From Hyphomicrobiaceae bacterium (GTDB lineage Bacteria; Pseudomonadota; Alphaproteobacteria; Rhizobiales; Xanthobacteraceae): a stretch of DNA of 64,000 bases. A model generated the notes under the pieces. The model was given only the letters and a program-made list of their open reading frames with translations, searched no databases and was not told the DNA's origin. How positions within the stretch are numbered: the stretch's first letter is position 1; each line of letters opens with the position of its first letter. Both the position numbers and the translations under genes were made by a program. The stretch is from contig JAJPJB010000053.1 in NCBI GenBank assembly GCA_021324465.1, positions 1 to 64,000 on the forward strand, read 5' to 3'. Positions 16,313 through 25,286 of the stretch are shown here, in pieces.

Positions 16313-17281
16313 TCACTCTAAATTCGGCTGCCATTCGACCGGAACATGCTCATAGCCAGTCGCGGTCTTGAACAGGTGACCGCAGGCCGGGAAGGGGAAG
16401 TGATAGCCGGTGACCAGCATGCGATCAGCCGCGGCGCGATCGAAAATCTTTTTTCGCGTGGCGACTGCGGCGGCGCCGTCGATGTCGAAAGAAGCCTGCC
16501 AGTCGGGATGGCGCGCAAACACCGCGGGATGCTGCGCGGTGTCGCCCAGCACCAAAAGCGACTGATTATCGGAGTGAATGGCGAACACCGTATGTCCCGG
16601 CGTATGACCGGCTGCGGCCAGCGCTTCGATCCCCGGCGCTACTTCCTGGCCCGGTTCGAATCGCGTCACCTGCTCGATGATGTCCGAAAAGATACGCCGC
16701 TGATTGCGGAATGTCAGCTTCAGATCCGTATCGGCCGCATTCATATTTGCGTCGCTCATCCAGAACGCCCATTCCGGCTCAGGCACCATGATCTCGGCGT
16801 TGGGAAAGATGAGCGCGTTGTCCTTGTCCTTGATGCCGTTGATGTGGTCGGGATGAAAATGTGAAATGACGATTTGATCCACGGCTTTGGGATCTATGCC
16901 GGCGGCGGCAAGATTTTCGCTGAGCACACCGGCGGATGGCGCGATCTGGCCACCAGTGCCGGTATCGATCAGGACAAGCTTGTTGCCGGTATTGACGATG
17001 AGCGTCGTAAATGGCGTCGCCAGCCTGTCATGCGGCATGAAGGCGTCATCGAGCGCGCGCTCGACTTCGGCGAAGGGTGCATTGCTGATGAATTTGTCAG
17101 TGATCGGCCGGTACCAGATGCCGTCATAGAGCGCGGTCAGTTCATAGGAGCCGATCTTGTAGCGATAGATGCCCGGCGTCGCCTTGTCCGCCGGCGGCGC
17201 CGCGGCGATTGCCGGAGCACCGGCGGCCGTCATTGCGAGGGCGGAGCCAGCGAGCAGCGATCGTCGCGTCAAGTTTGACAT
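16313..17281 (-). CDS. Exported metallo-beta-lactamase-fold hydrolase
   Basis: The 322-aa protein starts MSNLTRRSLLAGSALAM, a twin-arginine signal peptide, with GGAAGG upstream. The metal-binding motif is SHFHPDHING (HxHxDH), followed by AAGHTPGHTVFAI and LLVLGDTAQHPAVF, the remaining ligands of a di-zinc MBL-fold enzyme. The sequence type matches quorum-quenching-lactonase-like and sulfatase-like exported hydrolases; substrate cannot be read from it. It stands alone. Confidence 0.9.
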   Translation of the reverse strand: MSNLTRRSLLAGSALAMTAAGAPAIAAAPPADKATPGIYRYKIGSYELTALYDGIWYRPITDKFISNAPFAEVERALDDAFMPHDRLATPFTTLIVNTGNKLVLIDTGTGGQIAPSAGVLSENLAAAGIDPKAVDQIVISHFHPDHINGIKDKDNALIFPNAEIMVPEPEWAFWMSDANMNAADTDLKLTFRNQRRIFSDIIEQVTRFEPGQEVAPGIEALAAAGHTPGHTVFAIHSDNQSLLVLGDTAQHPAVFARHPDWQASFDIDGAAAVATRKKIFDRAAADRMLVTGYHFPFPACGHLFKTATGYEHVPVEWQPNLE

Positions 17282-17620
17282 GGTCCTTCCAGAGCGACGT
17301 CCTTCCACAGCGACCTATTCGAGCGCGTGGGCGCAGACTGCAGGCCGCTGAATAACGCTTCCAGCCGGTGCATTATTCCAGGCAATTTATTCCAATTGTT
17401 GTCGCAAGCTTTGGATAAATTGCGGCATGCCTAGATCGGCTCTGGGCAGGGTTGCAAGTGCGCATCTCAGGCGCGAGCCCAAGGGCGGGGGTGACGGCGC
17501 GGCCTGGGAACTGTCAGTTCCCGGTCGCGTCAAGGGCGGCGTCTGGCGTGCCCGCAGCGATCGTTTGAGTCGAATGCCGATTCCGTGTACGACCGACCGC
17601 CACCTGCGGAAAGCTTACCC
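17282..17620. other. Intergenic stretch, nothing recognised
   Basis: Divergent promoter region between the MBL-fold gene and the zinc-ribbon gene. A short A+T-rich stretch near 17380-17415 (AATTTATTCCAATTGTTG) could carry a promoter, but no convincing pair of -35/-10 boxes is evident. Confidence 0.4.
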
Positions 17621-17827
17621 ATGTCGAAGCAAGATATGCGCGCCGAGGCCGAACGTCTGGTGAAAGAAGCGATGGAGCGCAAATCCGTCACGATCAAGCA
17701 GGGCAATACCCGCATCGAGACCAAATGCGGCAGATGCGGCGCGCCAAACCGCGTCTCCGCCCCACCGGGGCAGACGCGCGTGCCTTATACCTGCAAGGAG
17801 TGCGGGGCGAAGCAAGTGACCCTGTGA
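17621..17827 (+). CDS. Small zinc-ribbon protein
   Basis: The 68-aa protein has an acidic/basic helix (DMRAEAERLVKEAMERK) followed by KCGRCGAPNRV and YTCKECGAKQVTL, two CxxC knuckles 24 residues apart. This resembles the small transcription- or translation-associated zinc ribbons found widely in Hyphomicrobiales. The ATG at 17621 is preferred; an upstream start at 17585 adds Pro-rich residues. Confidence 0.7.
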   Translation: MSKQDMRAEAERLVKEAMERKSVTIKQGNTRIETKCGRCGAPNRVSAPPGQTRVPYTCKECGAKQVTL

Positions 17828-17903
17828 CGGGCCACTGCCTCAATCAAATGCCGCCGGCAGAATAAAAGCCAGAATAACAAGTGCATGGCGACTGAATCTC
17901 CGC

Positions 17904-17937
17904 TGCGGCAGGCGCCTGTATGCGGCAGGCGCCTGTA
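17904..17937. repeat. Perfect 17-bp tandem duplication
   Basis: TGCGGCAGGCGCCTGTA occurs twice in direct succession. Each unit itself contains a small palindrome (CAGGCGCCTG), so the pair can also form two adjacent hairpins. Confidence 0.85.
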
Positions 17938-18067
17938 TACAGAAGCAGACGCATTGCACACACGCGCATTGCCTTCCGTCATTCGTCGCGGCGTCGCGTT
18001 TCCAAACAGCAGCATCCGGGGCAGCAAATTCCACAATGACTGCCGAAGCGCGATCACTGCGGCCCGG

Positions 18068-18089
18068 TTCACTTTGAGTTCACTTTGAG
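18068..18089. repeat. Perfect 11-bp tandem duplication
   Basis: TTCACTTTGAG is repeated twice, followed by a partial CTCACTT. It abuts the stop codon of the minus-strand gene ending at 18091. Confidence 0.8.
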
Positions 18090-18090
18090 C

Positions 18091-18291
18091 TCACTTGGCG
18101 GCGATGCGCTTTTTCGTCCCTGAAGGAGCCTGCGCCTCACGCTCCATCCGGAGCAATCGCAGGCGATGCATGTTCTTGACTGCCGCCTCATGCCTTGCGC
18201 GCTCCTGCTGCAGAGCGCTGTTGATCTCGGCCTCTCGGCGCTTCTCTTTGTCGAATACGGATTCGGCTGCTTCGCGGTGCTTCGCGTCCAT
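18091..18291 (-). CDS. Small charged helical protein, unknown
   Basis: The 66-aa product (MDAKHREAAESVFDKEKR..., ending KKRIAAK) is almost one long amphipathic helix rich in Glu, Arg and Ala and may form a coiled coil. Similar short proteins occur in Bradyrhizobium relatives. AGGTA lies about nine bases upstream of the ATG. The frame continues upstream to 18435, but that extension looks random. Confidence 0.6.
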   Translation of the reverse strand: MDAKHREAAESVFDKEKRREAEINSALQQERARHEAAVKNMHRLRLLRMEREAQAPSGTKKRIAAK

Positions 18292-18531
18292 CAATAATCT
18301 ACCTGCTGGGGAACGAACGATAACGCGCGACACGACCCAAGGTTCCGTACGTAGAGCGGGGCCCGGAAGGGAAGGCGTCGGACCACGGGCATGGTCCAGC
18401 GCAAGCGTCGAGAGGCTGGCCTGCGCACAATTCATCGACGAATATGCTGGACAGTGCGTACCAAGCCTACGGCTTCAGCAACGAAAAACTCCGCTGACCG
18501 ATGGCAATTCTGCCAAAATCGTCTGATTTAT

Positions 18532-18606
18532 TGGTGCCGGGTGAGAGGATTGAACTCCCGACCAACGGTTTACAAAACCGCTGCTCTACCGCTGAGCTAA
18601 CCCGGC
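18532..18606 (-). tRNA. tRNA-Thr (anticodon TGT)
   Basis: The minus strand folds as a complete cloverleaf with acceptor GCCGGGT/ACCCGGC, D-arm TAGCTCAGCGGTAGAGC, anticodon stem GCGGT/ACCGT around TTTGTAA (anticodon TGT), T-arm GTTCAATC, and an encoded CCA end. Confidence 0.97.
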
Positions 18607-18607
18607 T

Positions 18608-19008
18608 CCTTTCGGAGGCTTGGCGGGGTGTTATGCCGGTCGGCTTCGGCAGGATGCCCCTGCAGATTCGGCGTCGAATTGATATCTGGCGGGCCGGCAA
18701 GTCAAGCCGGCAAGTCAAGCCGGCACTTTAAGTCTGGTCAGTGAAGCAGGCGGTGGAGCGCCTCCGAAAAGCCGCAAGGAGTCGGCGCGCTGCGGTCGTT
18801 TTCGCGTTGACCTGCCAGAAAGCCGTCGTGCCGGCCAGAAAACAGCCATGCGGTTGGACGCCGTTCGCGTCGGAGCCCTGGTATCCCCGGCACTTACGTG
18901 ACACGGTCCGAATCGACCAGGTCTGGCCGGTCTTTCACGGCAAGAGTTTTGGGCTTCGCGACGAGCCTTGAGGCTACCGATGAACGTGATCGTGCTAATC
19001 TCGAGCCT
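18608..19008. other. Intergenic stretch without a supported gene
   Basis: Upstream side of tRNA-Thr. It contains 2.5 copies of the 13-mer GCCGGCAAGTCAA at 18693-18725. The remaining open frames look like compositional noise. Confidence 0.5.
18693..18725. repeat. 13-bp tandem repeat, 2.5 copies
   Basis: GCCGGCAAGTCAA at 18693-18705 and 18706-18718, then GCCGGCA at 18719-18725. Confidence 0.8.
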
Positions 19009-19860
19009 ATGACCAAGGGACCTCCGCCCGCCGCGATCGCGTGCTGCTTCGGCCTTGCGATGCTGGCCGCGGCCTTCACGCGGTCTTCGGCACATGGCCA
19101 GTCCGCCGACCTCGTGCTATGCGACCGTCTTGCCGCCGATCCGAGCGATCCCGAGAAACCGGCCGATATCAAGGGCGTGGCTTCTATACCGCCGTCCGAT
19201 ATTCCAACTGCGATCAGATTCTGCAAAACGGCGTCCGTTTCGTCGCGCCGCGCGGTGTATCAGCTCGGTCGCGCCTATGCCGCCAATCAGCAGATGCCGG
19301 CGGCGCTCACCGCGTACCGCAAAGCAGCCGATAAGGGCAGCACCGCCGCGATGATTGCGCTCGGCAGCCTTTACGCGACGGGAACCGGCGTGACCAAGGA
19401 CGAGGATGAGGCGCGCAAGCTGTTCGAGCGTGCGGCTTCGGCGGGCAATCCGAACGGCACGACTAACCTGGTTGCGCTTTTCGGTGCGGCCGGTACATCT
19501 TCCGATCCGGCACAGGCGAGGGCGCTGTTGTCGAAGGCGGCCGACGCCAATTCGGCCGAAGCGCAGTTTCAGCTGGGCGTGATGATGGCGGAGGGTGCCG
19601 GCGGGCCGCAGGACGACGTCGCGGCGCGTGCTTTGTTTGAAAAGGCGGCTGCGCAAAATCATGCAGCGGCGCTGGATTGGCTGGGCTCGTTCGCGGCAAG
19701 CGGGCGCGGCGGGCCGCAGGACAAGGAGGCCGCGAAAGGCTATTACGAAAGAGCCGCCGCGCTCGGTAACGAAGACGCCAAGGTTCAACTTGAGCGTCTG
19801 AAATGCCCGATGGTGCTCACCACCAAGAAGGGCGAGATCCTCACGCATCTGTGTTTTTAA
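19009..19860 (+). CDS. Secreted Sel1-repeat protein
   Basis: The 283-aa protein has an N-terminal signal segment (CCFGLAMLAAAFT, cut near AHG) and a variable region. Three to four Sel1/TPR-like units follow: AAMIALGSLYATGTGV, AQFQLGVMMAEGAGG and ALDWLGSFAASGRGG, each followed by KLFERAA- or GYYERAA-like helices. Sel1 proteins act as protein-interaction scaffolds, often in envelope or signalling processes. A pair of Cys near the end (LKCPMVL, HLCF) may be disulfide-linked. Confidence 0.85.
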   Translation: MTKGPPPAAIACCFGLAMLAAAFTRSSAHGQSADLVLCDRLAADPSDPEKPADIKGVASIPPSDIPTAIRFCKTASVSSRRAVYQLGRAYAANQQMPAALTAYRKAADKGSTAAMIALGSLYATGTGVTKDEDEARKLFERAASAGNPNGTTNLVALFGAAGTSSDPAQARALLSKAADANSAEAQFQLGVMMAEGAGGPQDDVAARALFEKAAAQNHAAALDWLGSFAASGRGGPQDKEAAKGYYERAAALGNEDAKVQLERLKCPMVLTTKKGEILTHLCF

Positions 19861-19979
19861 GGGGCGTCTTGCGGGATCTGTGCGGGTGTTCGCGCGGCCG
19901 CATTTTATCCTTTGACGCTGTCGGCGCGTTCCAGCCATAGTGGCGCCTTCGCGCGGAAACCCTTCCCGAGAATTGACCT

Positions 19980-20477
19980 ATGGCTCTACGACGCCCGCTT
20001 GATCGCTCTGTTGCGGCAAAGGAAAATGTCGGCACGATTGCAGCCTTTCCGCCGGTAAGCACCGAGCCGAGCCTGGGCTATCAGATCAGATATGCGTATC
20101 GCATTTTCGTAAAGGCGCTGGCCGAGGAGCTGGCGCCTTATGGTGTAACCACGGCGCAGTGGTCGGCGCTGCGGGTGCTTTGGCGCGAGGAAGGGCTCAG
20201 CCAGGTCGAACTGGCGGAGCGCATGATGGTGGAAAAAGCGTCGCTTACGGCTGTGCTGAAAGCTATGGCCGATGCGGGCTGGATCATTCGCAGCCGCAAC
20301 AGCAATGACCGCCGCAAGGTGAACATTTATCTGACCGCGTCGGGCCGCCGTCTCAAGGCCAAGATCCTGCCACTGGTCGGCAAGATGAATAAACGCGCGA
20401 CGCGGCGGCTGTCGTCCGGCGAAGTGCGGCAATTGCATATGCTGTTGGCGCGGGTCATGGTCAACATGCAGAACTGA
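19980..20477 (+). CDS. MarR-family transcriptional regulator
   Basis: The 165-aa protein has a MarR winged-helix domain: GVTTAQWSALRVLWREEG, LSQVELAERMMVEKASLTAV (recognition helix) and RSRNSNDRRKVNIYLTASG (wing). MarR dimers usually repress nearby genes and respond to small aromatic ligands. The next gene is an LLM-type flavin monooxygenase in the same direction, about 150 bp away, and is the likeliest target. A Tat-like or membrane signal is absent. Confidence 0.92.
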   Translation: MALRRPLDRSVAAKENVGTIAAFPPVSTEPSLGYQIRYAYRIFVKALAEELAPYGVTTAQWSALRVLWREEGLSQVELAERMMVEKASLTAVLKAMADAGWIIRSRNSNDRRKVNIYLTASGRRLKAKILPLVGKMNKRATRRLSSGEVRQLHMLLARVMVNMQN

Positions 20478-20628
20478 AAGTCGTTGCGAAGGACGTTCTG
20501 TGTTTGGCCATCGGACGAGGCAAATCTCCCTGCTTGCAACGCGTCTCTAGCAGTTTGAGGTTGCCTGCTGCGCTTTCGCTCGCAGGGCGGTGTGCCTAGA
20601 TTAGGCGGTTAGCACAGGGACGCATCGC

Positions 20629-21957
20629 ATGGCCTCCTCCCGCCAACTTCATCTGGGCGCCTTCATGCGCCCGGCCAGCATTCATACCGGCGCTTGGCGT
20701 TATCCGGGCGCGTGGGCCGATATGAATTTCAATTACGCACACCTCAAACAATGCATCCAACTTCTGGAGCGGGCGAAGTTCGACGCCTTCTTCATGGCCG
20801 ATCACATGGCCGTGCTGAATATGCCGATCGACGCGCTCAAGCGCAGCCACACCGCGACGTCTTTTGAGCCCTTCACCCTCTTGTCGGCGTTGTCCCAGGC
20901 GACCGAACGCATCGGCCTTGTCGCGACCGGCTCGACCACATTCGATGCGCCTTATCACATCGCCCGGCGCTTTGCGTCGCTCGATCATATTTCCGGCGGC
21001 CGCGCCGGCTGGAATATCGTTACCACCTCGAATCCGGACGCTGCGCACAATTTCGGGCTCGACGAGCATATGGAGCATGGCGAGCGCTATCGCCGCGCCC
21101 GCGAATTCTACGACGTGGTGACCGGCCTGTGGGACAGCTGGGCTGACGATGCCTTCATCCGCGATGTCGGGGAGGGCATCTTCTTCGATCCCGCGAAAAT
21201 GCATGTGCTCAATCACAAGGGCAAATATCTGTCGGTGCGCGGCCCGCTCAATATCGCCCGCCCGATCCAGGGCTGGCCGGTCATCGTGCAGGCGGGCGCC
21301 TCGGAATCGGGCCGCCAGCTTGCCGCGGAAACGGCGGAGGCGGTGTTTACTGCGCAAAGCGACCTCACCGCCGGGCGAGAGTTCTATGCCGACATCAAAG
21401 GGCGCATGGAGAGGCTCGGGCGCTCGCGCGATCATATGAAGATCCTGCCGGCTTGCTTTGTGGTTGTCGGCGATACGGTGGAAGAGGCGAGAACGAAGCG
21501 CGCCAAGCTTGACAGTCTCGTCAACTACGCCAATGCCATCGCCTCGCTGTCGATTGCGCTTGGGCACGATGCGTCGAAGTTCGATCCGGATGGCCCGCTG
21601 CCGGACATCCCGGAAAGCAATGCGTCCAAGAGCGGGCGCGAGCGCGCCATCGCGCTCGCTCGGCGCGAAAATCTCACCGTGCGGGAGCTCGCGCAGCGGC
21701 TTGGCGGCTATTCCGGTCTCGCCATGGTCGGCACCCCGCAGACCATCGCCGACGAGATGGAGGAGTGGCTCGAAACGGAAGGCTCGGACGGCTTTACCGT
21801 GATGTTCCCGTATTTGCCGGGCGGCCTGATCGATTTTGTCGAGCGCGTCGTTCCCGAACTACAGCGCCGCGGCCTGTTTCGCCGCGACTATGAGGGAACG
21901 ACACTGCGCGAGCATTTGGGCCTGCCGCGACCAAAAAATCGCTTTTTCGAGAATTGA
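20629..21957 (+). CDS. LLM-class flavin monooxygenase (NtaA/SnaA/DszA type)
   Basis: The 442-aa protein begins with LGAFMRPASIHTGAWRYP and contains FDAFFMADHMAV, FEPFTLLSALSQATERIGL, HISGGRAGWNIVTTSNP and VIVQAGASESG. These are hallmarks of FMNH2-dependent two-component monooxygenases acting on nitrilotriacetate, pristinamycin or organosulfur compounds. The partner flavin reductase is not in the window. Substrate is unknown; sulfur scavenging is a common role. A MarR regulator lies upstream. Confidence 0.93.
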   Translation: MASSRQLHLGAFMRPASIHTGAWRYPGAWADMNFNYAHLKQCIQLLERAKFDAFFMADHMAVLNMPIDALKRSHTATSFEPFTLLSALSQATERIGLVATGSTTFDAPYHIARRFASLDHISGGRAGWNIVTTSNPDAAHNFGLDEHMEHGERYRRAREFYDVVTGLWDSWADDAFIRDVGEGIFFDPAKMHVLNHKGKYLSVRGPLNIARPIQGWPVIVQAGASESGRQLAAETAEAVFTAQSDLTAGREFYADIKGRMERLGRSRDHMKILPACFVVVGDTVEEARTKRAKLDSLVNYANAIASLSIALGHDASKFDPDGPLPDIPESNASKSGRERAIALARRENLTVRELAQRLGGYSGLAMVGTPQTIADEMEEWLETEGSDGFTVMFPYLPGGLIDFVERVVPELQRRGLFRRDYEGTTLREHLGLPRPKNRFFEN

Positions 21958-21984
21958 TCTTCCCAACGGTACGATCCGCAGCGC

Positions 21985-23574
21985 ATGGCCTCGGCAGCAT
22001 TGATCCGAACGGCTCGCAATAAGTTTGAACGGCTGACCGAGGCGCTCGCCGATCCGTTGCGCTCCGACCGCGCGATGCTCCTGCTGCTGGGCGGTTACAC
22101 GGTGATTTGGACCGCCTACGGCAGCGTCGCCAAAAGCAGCCAGGACGTGCACCCCGATATGGCCGAATTGATCGCCTGGTCGCGGGAGCTCAGCTTCGGC
22201 TATCCCAAACATCCGCCGCTTGGCGCTTGGCTGGTGCGCTTGTGGTTCAGCATATTCCCGCTATCGGATTGGTCGTACTACTTGCTCGCAATGCTGATGC
22301 CGACGATTGCGCTGTGGATCGTCTGGCGGCTCTCGGCCGATTATCTCGACATCGACAAACGCGTCATCAGCGTGGCGCTGCTTATGCTGATCCCGCTCTA
22401 TAATTTTCATGCGCTCAAATTCAACGCCAACACGATCCTGTTGCCGACATGGGCGGCGACAACGCTGGCCTTTCTGCGCTCCTATCGGACGACGAGCCTG
22501 CGCTACAGCGTGCTCGCCGGACTGGGCGCCGGCCTTTGCATGTTGGCCAAATACTGGTCGATAGTCTTGTTCGCCGGGCTGCTGATTGCCGCGCTGACCG
22601 ATTCTCGCCGTTCGACCTATTTCCGCTCGGCCGCGCCTTGGATCACGGCCGCGGTGGCGATCGCGCTGCTGATTCCGCACATGATCTGGATTTACGAGCA
22701 TGATTTTGTATCGCTCCGATACGCCGAAGTGACACATGTCTCGGGCTCGTTGGCGACCACGGTGGAGAAGGCCTTTTCGTATTTGGCTGGAGCTGCGGCA
22801 TTTGCCGCGGCCCCTGTGCTGTTTGTGCTGATAACGGCGCGGTCCGGCCCGCCAGCGATTGACGCGATCTGGCCGGCCGATCGTGAGCGCCGGCTGGTCG
22901 CGGCCGCGTTCTGGGGACCGCTCCTGTTGCCAGTCGTCGGAGCCTTGGCAACCGGCTCCATTCTGACCCCGATCTGGCTGATGCCGGCCTGGACCCTGCT
23001 GCCGCTCCTTCTGCTTTCGCCGCCGACAATGAAAATTCCGGCGGTCGGCCGGCAGGCCCTCCTGGCGGTGGTGACAGCGGAGCCGGTCGTGATGCTGATT
23101 GCGGCTCCCGTTATCGCGTTGGCGATCCACCGCGCAGGCGTGCCGCCGGCCGCCGCGCATGGCCGCCTGCTGGCGGCGCAAACCGAACAGGCCTGGCGGC
23201 AGATGACGATGGAGCCTCTGCGCTATGTCGGCTGCGACATGGCCGATGAGGTGATCGCCTATGCGCAGGATCGGCCGCGCCCGCTGCCCTGGCGCTCTGT
23301 CGGCGGCCGCGTCGCCGATGAAACCTATGCCGAGGCTCACAACTGGCCATCCATGGCGCAGCGTGACGCAGAGCTAAGCGATGCTGCGCTTGCGCGCAGC
23401 GGCATGGCGCTGGTCTGTTCGGTGGATCGGCCGGACTGGCTGCAAGCGGCGGTCGCCAAGAGCGCCGGCGATCCGGCAAGCCGGCGCATCGATGTCGAGC
23501 TCACCCGCACCTTCATGGGTTTCGCCGGGCGACCGCATCGCTACGTCATTTTTCTTCTGCCGCCGCGGCAGTGA
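21985..23574 (+). CDS. Glycosyltransferase family 39-like membrane protein
   Basis: The 529-aa protein has about ten hydrophobic segments in the N-terminal two thirds and a soluble C-terminal domain. ELSFGYPKHPPLGAWLV is the short first-loop motif of ArnT/PMT-type transferases that use polyprenyl-phosphate sugars. LAFLRSYRTTSLRYSVLAGL and LAKYWSIVL are also typical. The C-terminal ~150 residues may face the periplasm. Likely transfers a sugar onto lipid A or another envelope glycolipid. It starts 27 bases after the monooxygenase and may be coupled to it. Confidence 0.88.
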   Translation: MASAALIRTARNKFERLTEALADPLRSDRAMLLLLGGYTVIWTAYGSVAKSSQDVHPDMAELIAWSRELSFGYPKHPPLGAWLVRLWFSIFPLSDWSYYLLAMLMPTIALWIVWRLSADYLDIDKRVISVALLMLIPLYNFHALKFNANTILLPTWAATTLAFLRSYRTTSLRYSVLAGLGAGLCMLAKYWSIVLFAGLLIAALTDSRRSTYFRSAAPWITAAVAIALLIPHMIWIYEHDFVSLRYAEVTHVSGSLATTVEKAFSYLAGAAAFAAAPVLFVLITARSGPPAIDAIWPADRERRLVAAAFWGPLLLPVVGALATGSILTPIWLMPAWTLLPLLLLSPPTMKIPAVGRQALLAVVTAEPVVMLIAAPVIALAIHRAGVPPAAAHGRLLAAQTEQAWRQMTMEPLRYVGCDMADEVIAYAQDRPRPLPWRSVGGRVADETYAEAHNWPSMAQRDAELSDAALARSGMALVCSVDRPDWLQAAVAKSAGDPASRRIDVELTRTFMGFAGRPHRYVIFLLPPRQ

Positions 23575-23612
23575 GCAGAATCACGCCTGCCGGTGCGGCA
23601 CGCGGGAATTTC

Positions 23613-24143
23613 CTAGACGACGAAATCCGGCCAGCTCTTGTCGCGTTCCGAAATGAATACCGGCTCGGCCGGCCAGGAGATCGCAAATGCGGGATCGTTC
23701 CAGCGCACGCCGCGCGCCAATTCGGGCACGTAGACTTCGCCCATCATGTAGAAGATTTCGCAATTGTCCTCGAGCGTCAGAAAGCCGTGGGCACAGCCCG
23801 CCGGGATCGCCAAGGCGTCGCGATTTGCTTCGGACAACTCGGCGGCTGTCCAGCGGCGAAATGTCGGTGAGTGCGGACGCAAATCCACCACAACGTCGAA
23901 AATGCGGCCGCGGGTGCAACGAACGAGTTTTGCGTCCGGCCGTGGCGCGGCTTGAAAGTGCAGGCCGCGCAGCGTGCCCTTGCGGGCATTCCAAGACGTA
24001 TTGCATTGCGGCCATTCGATCGGCAGGCCGGCGGCCGCGAAGCTTCGCGAATCATAGGTTCGAGCGAATAGCCCGCGTTCATCCTCATTGGGAGATGCCC
24101 TTACGAGCATCACTCCTGGCAGCGCGGTCGGGCGAATTTCCAT
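23613..24143 (-). CDS. RmlC-like dTDP-4-dehydrorhamnose 3,5-epimerase
   Basis: The 176-aa cupin-fold enzyme has TLRGLHFQAAP with the catalytic His, LVRCTRGRIFDVVVDLR, AIPAGCAHGFLTLED and YVPELARGVRWNDP, matching RmlC. It starts with MEIRPTALPGVMLV at 24143. RmlA, RmlB and RmlD are not in the window, so the substrate may be another nucleotide-4-keto-sugar. It is the first gene of the surface-glycan patch and converges on the GT39 gene. Confidence 0.92.
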   Translation of the reverse strand: MEIRPTALPGVMLVRASPNEDERGLFARTYDSRSFAAAGLPIEWPQCNTSWNARKGTLRGLHFQAAPRPDAKLVRCTRGRIFDVVVDLRPHSPTFRRWTAAELSEANRDALAIPAGCAHGFLTLEDNCEIFYMMGEVYVPELARGVRWNDPAFAISWPAEPVFISERDKSWPDFVV

Positions 24144-24293
24144 GCTCGCTCTCGGCTTGGGGGCCAAACACAGTCCAAGTAGAATATTGACTGCAGCCAG
24201 GCAATTACGCGATTGGACTCAGCAATTGCGGGCGTCGTGTGACTGGGCGTGCGGGTGATTGGCCGCCGCGAGAGCGGAGGCGGGGACGCGAGG

Positions 24294-25226
24294 ATGACGC
24301 AGAGCGGGGTCGTCTATCTGTATCGCTTTGCCGAAGGACCAGCGCCGGCTCGCAGATTTCTGGACAGCTATCGCGCGCATCCACCAGGCTTGGATCATGA
24401 TTTGCATATCATATTGAAAGGCTTTCCAAACCGCCAAGCCCTTGATGCCGCGCGGGCCTTGTTCGGCGGGCTTGCGATCCACACGATCGAGCTCGATGAC
24501 ACGGGCTATGACATCGGCGCCTATATTGCGGCCGCCCGATTGGTCTCCAACCGAGTCTTGCTGTTCTTGAACACGTTCAGCGAGATTCTGGCGGATGATT
24601 GGCTCAAGCATTTCGACGCCGCGTTGACAATGGCCGGGGTCGGCCTGGTCGGTGCGACCGGCTCCTGGCAGTCCGTCAGCTCCGGCTATGAGGCCGCGGC
24701 TCTTAGAATTCTGCGCGACCCTATCCACTACTTGAAGTACTACCTGGGTTATTCCAGGTCCGTTTTTGATCGAGACGCGGATAGCAACGCCCTCGATCAA
24801 TTCAACGCCCGTCGCGCACTGGAGAGGCTTGGGCGCTTCAGCTTATATCCTTTGCGCATATACCAATTTCCGCGCTATCCGAATCCGCACATCCGCACAA
24901 ATGCCTTTATGATCGGACGAGAGCTCTTCTTGTCGTTGCAGGCGGGCGCCTTCGAAAGCAAGGTTGATGTCTACAAATTTGAAAGCGGGCGGCACTCGAT
25001 GACCAGACAGATCATGGCGCGCGGCTTTGAGCCGGTCGTGGTCGACCGCAGCGGCAGGGTCTACCACATTTCGCAATGGAAATCGTCATCGACCTTCTGG
25101 ATCGATCTGCAAACGAACCTTCTTATCGCCGACAATCAAACCAGCAGCTATGCGGTTGGCAGTCCCGCGCGCCGAACAGTCTTGACGAACTACGCCTGGG
25201 TTCCGCCGTCGTCTTGGGGCAAGTAG
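24294..25226 (+). CDS. Putative glycosyltransferase-like protein, not assigned
   Basis: The 310-aa protein (start MTQSGVVYLYRF) contains LDDTGYDIGAYIAAARLV, then VLLFLNTFSEIL and TNAFMIGRELFLSL. This is reminiscent of RgpF/rhamnan-type proteins, in which an N-R-G-R-D-like block precedes DIG. The short Asp-rich block and the C-terminal basic region fit a nucleotide-sugar enzyme, but I cannot name the family. GAGG stands immediately before the start, with GGGAC slightly further away. It precedes a GT2 gene in the same direction. Confidence 0.65.
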   Translation: MTQSGVVYLYRFAEGPAPARRFLDSYRAHPPGLDHDLHIILKGFPNRQALDAARALFGGLAIHTIELDDTGYDIGAYIAAARLVSNRVLLFLNTFSEILADDWLKHFDAALTMAGVGLVGATGSWQSVSSGYEAAALRILRDPIHYLKYYLGYSRSVFDRDADSNALDQFNARRALERLGRFSLYPLRIYQFPRYPNPHIRTNAFMIGRELFLSLQAGAFESKVDVYKFESGRHSMTRQIMARGFEPVVVDRSGRVYHISQWKSSSTFWIDLQTNLLIADNQTSSYAVGSPARRTVLTNYAWVPPSSWGK

Positions 25227-25286
25227 TCCCGGAATACTCATTTCAGGATAGTGAGGAAGGCTGTCACGCGCTGCGCCCAAATAACA

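Noticed and set aside
18898-19008. Longer N-terminus for the Sel1 protein
   Set aside because: The added residues precede the hydrophobic signal and look random; the ATG at 19009 puts the signal at the start.
22261-23340. 359-aa open frame on the minus strand, rich in Arg/His/Gln
   Set aside because: Antisense to the GT39 gene; composition and lack of motifs mark it as a shadow frame.
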